Source: Macquaria australasica (Eukaryota > Chordata > Actinopteri > Centrarchiformes > Percichthyidae). From it: a DNA stretch of 64,000 nt. The DNA lies in assembly GCA_005408345.1 (NCBI GenBank), contig SEMN01000265.1:186001-250000 (forward strand). Direction: 5' to 3'. The first letter of the stretch is position 1. Each line of letters begins with the position of its first letter. Of this stretch, positions 57,236-64,000 are shown one piece after another. The notes under the pieces are model-generated. The model searched no databases. It was not told the origin of the DNA and worked only from the letters and a program-made list of their open reading frames with translations. The position numbers and the translations under genes are program-made.

Positions 57236-59311
57236 CTGTTCAAAAAGAAGAGACAGAAACATAGATGATTAAAATATCCCGTGGAAAGCAGCCAAAGTCT
57301 CTCTAGTGGCAAAACTCTCATTGTTGAATTCACGGAGAATCAAACTGTCCGACACCAAGAGAAATCATCAGCATTTATGCTAATCTGATCTCTTTATTCA
57401 GTGCAATCAAGATCTACAGTATGGGGCTGAACAACTTTCAGAACATTTTAGAAGTTAAAGATCCCCTCCAGACATGCTTGGAATAATGACTTGGCTCTGA
57501 GAAAAATCCAGAATACAAATATTGTTCATTTCAAAAGTTTAACTACTAGACTCAAGTGTATGTGTGCTAGAGGCTTCAAGTTTCCACATTACACTTGTGC
57601 GAGTTGCATGCTGGACTCCGATTGGCTTGCAAACAAATTGTGATGTCACAAAATCATCAAACTCAGACTTAAGGTGAGCACAGAGAAACTTTTTCCCTTC
57701 AGCAGATGAAAGTGAAAAAAATCTGTCTAGTATCAAACTCTGAACATACAATATTCTGCAGAGCAAAGGTCAAACATCCAAATTAAGTCAACAATAAGCA
57801 CAAGACATGATTTTGAATGGGAGGTGACTTTAAGGCGAAGCTCCAAGCTGTGTCTGGCCTCCTGGTAACCAGCACAGCATTGACTTTAAATGTCCTTGGA
57901 TGACACGATAATCTACTTGAACCTAACCACTAAGTGTCTCTAAAAATATGGCAATTTAGGACACGCTCACTGCCCTTTTAACTCACTCGCAGTAATAAAT
58001 CAAAAGAAATGTTTATGGGCTCTGCCCCAGTGTATGTTCCATTAGAGGCAGGTTCAGCTATCCTGACTCGACATGTGGATAATGGCCACAAGCACTCTGC
58101 TGTCATGTGATAGCAGACAGACTGGAGCGGAGGGTCTGGACCTGTTTCACATAACAAATCTGGTTGCAGCGATTACTATGACAACAGAACCATTTGCAGC
58201 GCTCCACTTCAGCTTTATTTAGATGAAGCACACAAACAACAACTCATGGCATTTCACAGGGATGCACCTGGTCTATTATAGGAAGAGATGAGATGTTAAG
58301 AGACGAAGGGTGTGTCGCACAATGGTTGAATTATTCATGACTCTGACCACCAGGGATCCTGCTCCATTGATTGTATCCCAGGATGAGATCTGCGTGTTGC
58401 ATATAAACAATATTTATAGACTGCCACAGCACAACATGAAAGGCCAGCGAAGGGATCAGCTTTACCAGTATGAAGTCCTAATGACTTGAAATGAAGTAAA
58501 AATAAATACTTGAAACTATTTTCTGATACAAACCAAAAGAGTCATTAGTTCCATGCAAGTTTTGAAAATTAAGTTCAAAATCGCCAGAATGAGATTACGC
58601 TATAGTTTTAGACACTTAGTATATATGCACACACATTTCTTATTGAATTAATTTTCTACTGAATTCAACAACTTTACATTTTTTTTCCAGAAAAATTCTC
58701 ATCTCCAATCCATCAACATCATTATTATCAATGCCACTATCATGAATTAGAGACTATTAAAATGTTTGAATGCTGTGAAATGTAGGTGGCTTAACTAATT
58801 CAGGCCAACATGCTGATTTCAGGCTAAAATAATTTATTCTCATCCAGCTAATTTGGTTCTTTAACTGCAGTTTGAGGATTGATTTAATTAATCCTGGATG
58901 AAGTTATCTTCATCATTAACAGTGCGCTCTTATTTTGAAATAAAGGCAAAATGAGTAGAGAGATGAAACCATGATCAAGTGCTCATCATGTGATTGCAGT
59001 TACATGGGGTAGGTGAGTTGGGAACCCTTGTTCATGTATGGGGTTGCTAGCACTTATGTCTTGTTTCTTAAAAAAACATCTCTAAACACTTGTACTGTAG
59101 TTCTGAACAGGTTTTTAGTTATTTGTTTAGATGATATCATATCCAGCTCATCCTCCTACGTGGTTTGAATGAAGTTACTGTAACAAAATTGAACAAAAGC
59201 ATCTTCTGAGTGAATGTAATCTAATAGGTTCAACCTAAAACCTTTTGGTCATGATCCAGCTAACTGTCAATAAGCCTGCACTTAACTTGCATGTTTGGGC
59301 TTAAGGACTTA

Positions 59312-59590
59312 AAGTTAAGTTTAAAGTTATCCTTTAATTGATCCCCGTTGGGAAATTCATTCTCTGCATTTAACCCATCCTAAGTGTTGGGAGCAGTGGG
59401 CAGCCACTGTGCAGAGCCCGGGGACCAGCTCCAGTTCTAACAGGAGAATTAACCCAACATACATGTTTTTGATGATGGGGGAAACCGGAGCACCCGGAGG
59501 AAACCCACGCAAACACGGGGCGAACATGCAAACTCGACACAAAAAGGCCCTGCCCCAACTTGTTGCTCTGACGACAGCTCCACATGGATT
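59312..59590. repeat. Dispersed repeat, family F
   Basis: It has ATTTAACCCATCCTAAGTGT, GGGAGCAGTGGGCAGCC, GAAACCGGAGCACCCGGAGG and AACCCACGCAAACACGGGGC. I recognise this word order as a very common fish repeat that is often mis-annotated as protein. Its open frames (CRP/GNPRKHG-type) are not genes. Confidence 0.65.
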
Positions 59591-60489
59591 CTAAACCAGC
59601 TTCGAAGAACCAAATAATCCAGACACATGCCATATACCAGGACAGCTATATTTGGTGCCAAACTTTGACAGTGAGATTGATGCTCCCTGTCAGTCTTGAT
59701 GAGATCTCATTAGCAAGGCGGCAGATGCCAGCGTTTGCCCTGTGCGGCATTCTACATGTTCACAACATATAGGTTCCCTTTACAGACACAGGCCATGTAA
59801 ACTTTGTGACAATAATGACAGTAAATGCCGCCGATATGTCTCAGAGAGTCAAAACACGTTTCAGGTGGAGTCGTCATTATACAGTAAAAGTGTAACTGGA
59901 GCTAATTTCAGATATTCAGGGTCATGTTGCTGCATTCATGTCACATTAAAAATGACATTTCCTCAGCATCATTAAGTGCTGCATGGTGCACTATAGCCAG
60001 TTTCACCTCACGAAGCAGGTAAAAATCAATACTTTAGGCTTCAATCCATAACAACTTGTTTCTAGCATTGTGAACCTCACCCTGCGGGCACGATGGCATG
60101 TATCAGCAGGTGGTGATTTAGTGCGTTTGTGTGTGTGCTTGCTGACGTGCCTGTGTGTTTGTGTCTGCCAGACGTCACTCTTGTTCCTATTCAAGGAAAC
60201 TTATTGGCTTAATATTTCTTTAGAATCACCAATATTGCCCTGCCTTAAACTCAACATTACTTTTACTGTACATTCTCACACACAGCATTTCCCCAACTGC
60301 TCCAATAAATTAAATTAATTAAAGTCGCTACCGCTGAGCTGAAATTATTAGTCAATTAGCAACATTTTTCAAGCAAAATTGCTAAATGTTCTAATGTTCT
60401 ATCTCATTATAAATGGAATAACTTTAGGTTTTGGCCTATTGGTTGGACATAATGCATTTGAAGAAGTAATCTTGGGCACTGGGAAATTG

Positions 60490-60612
60490 AAATGGGCATT
60501 TCACTATTTTTTACCTTTTTTTTGACATTTTGTAGACTTAGTGGACGATAAATTGAGAAAATATTCAGCACATTCATTGATAATGACAATAATCATTGGT
60601 TGCAGTCCTAAA
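60490..60612. repeat. Family B repeat fragment
   Basis: GACATTTTGTAGACTTAGTG, ATAAATTGAGAAAATATTCA and GATAATGACAATAATCATTG followed by GTTGCAGTCCTA resemble one end of the family seen at 7498-7785. Confidence 0.5.
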
Positions 60613-61354
60613 ATAAAGTTACAATAGAATATATGGCATCTATATAATAGAATTTGTGGTATCTAATTCTGCACTTTTTAAACTAATCAACTCAAACTGA
60701 TACAATATGAATCTGATGTTTTTGTTAACAGAGCAACTATGAAATTTGCTGTCCATGTTAAGATCAGATTCAAGACAGTAATATTTGCCCAATTTGAAAA
60801 GTCAGTTTACACAATATTAATACAGATGAATGTTGAAGTGTCATTGCAGCCAGTACAATTCATGCATCATCCATGCATTGATCCATACTGTGCCTGGGGT
60901 GACAGTGAAGATGCCTGCACAGTTTTCACCCATACTGTGATCTGTGTCCAGGAAGCACGTCCTTTCTCTTAACAGTAGGTTAGTGACCTCTGTTCCTGAT
61001 CCAGTAATTAGTCACTACCCACATATTGACTTGCCTGCAGAGCCTCATTAATTACAACTCACATGGATTGATTAACATTGTCAGTCACACAAGACTTGAA
61101 CACGCAAAGCAACAATGTGCCTATATCTGCATTAAACGTGTGAAATAATTTCCTACTGATATTTGAACGTTTGCCATTTGTCCATTCATGACTAAAACGT
61201 AAACAAAGTGCAGGAATCACATCCACGATGCCATTTCATCTTTCGCCTCCTCAACCTGCGTGCAACAGATTTTCAACGGTGCTATTTGTCAACAAAACGA
61301 AACGAATGCACTAATCAGCCGGTCCAGTTACCGGTAAACGTGCAGCTCACTTAC

Positions 61355-61516
61355 ATTCGCACATGTGAGTGGTTCTTCAGGCGGTGTAAAAGCTCCGTCG
61401 CCCCAAAATACTTCGTTTGCAAGACAGCGCTTCACGTTTGGATTATCAACCCCAAATGCTCCGTATAACAAACTCCTCACAGCGGCTGATAAATTAATGG
61501 ATTTAATTCAGAGAGA

Positions 61517-61562
<46 letters not shown>

Positions 61563-61620
61563 CGATGTGTTGCTGTGTCCACTGTGAGAGGGAGACCGTG
61601 TGAGACTACCAGCGCCGTGC
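61355..61620 (-). promoter_or_regulatory. arhgap24: Candidate internal promoter and first exon of arhgap24
   Basis: A CpG-containing block on the minus strand ends at a strong donor, GCGAAT|GTAAGTG (61355/61354). A (CT)n tract at 61508-61560 lies at its presumed upstream side. An ATG at 61364-61362 reads ATG TGC GAA T, and its phase fits the exon at 57235 exactly (T plus GG gives Trp), producing MCEWADRERMTANHE. Alternatively the exon is non-coding and translation starts at the RMTANHE Met, as in a human isoform. The upstream boundary is unknown. Confidence 0.35.
61508..61560. repeat. (GA)n tract
   Basis: GA repeats with one interrupting GACA, CT-rich on the minus strand. It borders the candidate internal promoter. 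Confidence 0.9.
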
Positions 61621-64000
61621 CAAGCTTTTTTAAGGGTCCGAAGCAAATCTAAAAAATCAGCCCATATTCCTACTGAAACTGTACATCTTTAAAAACGGCT
61701 CACAAATGTATAGTTTCATTTTTTTTTAAAAAAGGCTAAATAATTTCCTAAAACAGCAGGGCACTGTAGTTTTTAGCAAACATTACTCAAACAGGAGTAA
61801 ATTGTGCATTTATTGTGGACTATTTTCAGCGGTGGATTAATACACATTTGATGCTCTAGTGAGGACGGTACATGTGGGAAATAAACTACAGTGCCCATGT
61901 TTGTGGTAATGATGTTACCTGTCACAAAGTGCAACAGTGTGGCTGACTGATGTGTTTATACCTCTATGGCACAGAGGTATAAGCTGTATCAGGCTTTGGC
62001 CACACAGGCAGTACTTAATAGTTAATACTTTTGGGAGTTTTGTTGGTTTTGGTCTTTTCATGGGAGTTCTTGAAACTGAACAAGAAAACTGAACACCACA
62101 CTTATCTTTAAGTTAGTGTATTTGCAAACACTTAACTGTTTGGTGCACACCTGTATCAGAATGATACAAATGCAACATGGCAAATATTTACATTAGACAA
62201 AAAAAGTGTATGCATACTTGAATAGCTAAAGGGCAATAATCAGATATATAAATATTGATGACAATGACATATTGCTTTCATTTTGTGGTTCTTGAGAGAA
62301 AGATGTAAAAATCATATAAATTAAGGAAGTCTTGTGTCTTATTTAGCTACAACTGACATCTCAGGTTACCATGTCACAGCAGGTGTGGGCTATTTTTGCA
62401 GTCATTTATTAAGCTGTACATGGGGAAAATCTTGCACAGAAAATATTCTAATACAAACACAATCAACCTGTTTTTCATCAGAAAGACAAAAATCTGCCTC
62501 TGCTGTGGTTCATTTGACCTGGTTTCAGTGCAAAAACTATTGTCAATATCTTGTAATGAGACAGAATAAGCATACTGATGCACCAGAATCAAGAAAACTG
62601 TTTCGAAATGTCAATTAGATACACTCTTGGTCAAAATGTCATATTACTTAACCCCATCAGTCTGATGCCCGTGTCAACCATTGAAGTGGATCCGTCAGCT
62701 TGATTCCACAGTGACACCAATTAATCACATTGGCCAGTGTGGCAAGCAAAAGTTCCTCAGCCACAGGCATCTCCACCCTGACAGCATTGTTTGGATAGAT
62801 TGTCATGCAAAGTAATTGTGATTCCCTGGTGCCCCTGTGAGTGCTTTTGTCCACATTTAAATGAACAAAATCACTCAGCCCTCAGCGTAGAGCCTGTGTT
62901 TCCATTACTTGCATGGAAAGATGGCATTTCCTTTTGGAAACAACTGTTGTGAAGCTGTTAAACAAGCGTGCAACAGGATTATACAGCATACCATGGCTAT
63001 TACGACACACTCCTGTTCCTCCTGCCATTTTCTGTTGATGCTCAACTTTCTTCCACAGTGGCTGAATTGGACACATGGTTTATAAAGACGGGCGATGTAT
63101 TAGACTCATTTCCTGGACAAAACCTTCAAAACTGTCATTACAAAACCTGTGAGAGAGCTGTTCCTGAGATTTCTTTATGACTGAGAAACACATTTGTCAT
63201 TTGCTACCTATGTAGCCCTGTAACTCGTAATAGCATTAGTATAAGCAAGAATCTAATGCAGATATAGTGGCAGAACTCATTTGCATATCACCTCTAAACA
63301 AACAGACAAATATCAGGATCAGCAGATGGGTTTATATCCATTCTCAGGTTATTTGAAACGTGACTCGAATACAAAACCTTAATCCAGAGTTACTTCAGAA
63401 GATAACAATACAGGTGGCAACATAATAATACCAGCTGTCTTTGTGTGCATATTCAGACAGTTACTTTTACTGTCTGGCAAAGATGTGTCTGTAAGCTTTC
63501 AGCCAAGTGCTTGCCTTGTGTCTGTGACTAAGAGCAAAGAGGTTTATATGAAAAACAGACTCATAGCAGCTGCAATGATTGAGTCATCAGTTTGTGAATG
63601 ACATGACATAGGTGCTGTAAACTGCTCCAGGGATGAATGAATGGTGTTATTTTTTTCCTAAAGGATCTATTTTTAGCCAAATGCAATAATAATCTTTTAG
63701 TGCACAAGTGTTAATTGTTTGGAGACTCATTTTTAGTCCAATCACAAACACACAGCGTTCCCAGAAAACTCAGCATTGTCTCCGGACCTCAGACACATAC
63801 AGGTCAATCAATGATTCGACTCCAGGTTAAAACCACCATCAGATAAACAGATAATCAGAGAAAACCGAAGCCACATCCTTGTGAGGAACAAATATTAGCT
63901 TTTCAATCCCTGGTCTGCAACTTTCACAGCCGTCAAGATTTTGATCAATTAGGTGAAGCATTAACTGCAGAAAAATAAAAACTGTTGAGCTCAAATATCA
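61621..64000. other. Right-edge non-coding stretch
   Basis: AT-rich sequence, presumably arhgap24 intron, since the 5' PH exons must lie further right. It holds a 10-bp inverted repeat (TTATACCTCT and AGAGGTATAA, 61956-61982). No exon or clear repeat family is seen. Confidence 0.4.

Larger units (their letters stand above)
57236..61354 (-). other. arhgap24: arhgap24 intron
   Basis: About 4.1 kb without recognisable exons. It contains a dispersed repeat (59312-59590) and a family B fragment (60490-60612). The PH-domain exons that should precede 57235 were looked for and not found. Confidence 0.5.

Noticed and set aside
59357..59661. Open frames in several phases around 59400-59600
   Set aside because: They lie inside a common dispersed repeat (family F) and are familiar spurious proteins.
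61956..61982. 10-bp hairpin TTATACCTCT/AGAGGTATAA as a tRNA or terminator
   Set aside because: There is no cloverleaf, no A/B box and no T-run context; it is a short inverted repeat only.
57236..64000. Search for the missing arhgap24 PH-domain exons
   Set aside because: No minus-strand frame resembling the WHTRWFVLKGDQLYYF or KFLFEVVPG segments was found; they are presumed to be beyond the right edge.

Overview
The window is animal DNA, most likely from a teleost fish and probably a percomorph. It is AT-rich, with long introns, (TG)n, (TCTA)n and (GA)n microsatellites, and dispersed repeats of kinds I recognise from fish genomes (an L2-like LINE ending in a GATAA-type tail, and several palindromic MITE-like families). 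The species call is inference. There is no sign of prokaryotic or viral gene organisation.

Two vertebrate genes lie tail to tail. On the plus strand is mapk10 (JNK3). All 12 coding exons of the long isoform can be placed between 17498 and 38063. Their lengths (66, 170, 130, 59, 139, 166, 72, 183, 125, 64, 78 and 143 nt) sum to 464 codons plus stop, the length of the long human JNK3 isoform. A second, mutually exclusive copy of the 72-nt exon lies at 28760-28831, and an alternative 3' splice site gives a short C-terminus. A probable promoter and 5' non-coding exon lie near 5200-5684. The 3' UTR probably runs to about 42450.

On the minus strand is the 3' part of arhgap24 (FilGAP, a Rac-directed RhoGAP). 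Seven shared exons between 57235 and 45576 encode the end of the PH domain, the RhoGAP domain, a long disordered linker and a C-terminal coiled coil. A short alternative first exon at 54265-54376 encodes a 37-residue N-terminus matching the PH-less human isoform as I remember it. The exons for the rest of the PH domain lie beyond the right edge. The pairing and orientation match human 4q21 (ARHGAP24 and MAPK10, convergent) rather than the paralogous MAPK8/ARHGAP22 pair.

Layout: 1-5100, a possible unknown terminal exon on the minus strand and a decayed L2-like LINE; 5200-5684, putative mapk10 promoter and first exon; 5685-17491, large first intron; 17498-38063, mapk10 coding exons; 38064-42450, mapk10 3' UTR; 42450-43710, short intergenic gap; 43710-57235, arhgap24 3' UTR and exons; 57236-64000, arhgap24 intron with a candidate internal promoter near 61355-61620.

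I found no undescribed system. The most striking feature is the splice-site grammar at the duplicated JNK exon. Both copies end at a minor-spliceosome (U12-type) donor, while their upstream acceptors are U2-type, so the sequence itself enforces mutually exclusive use.
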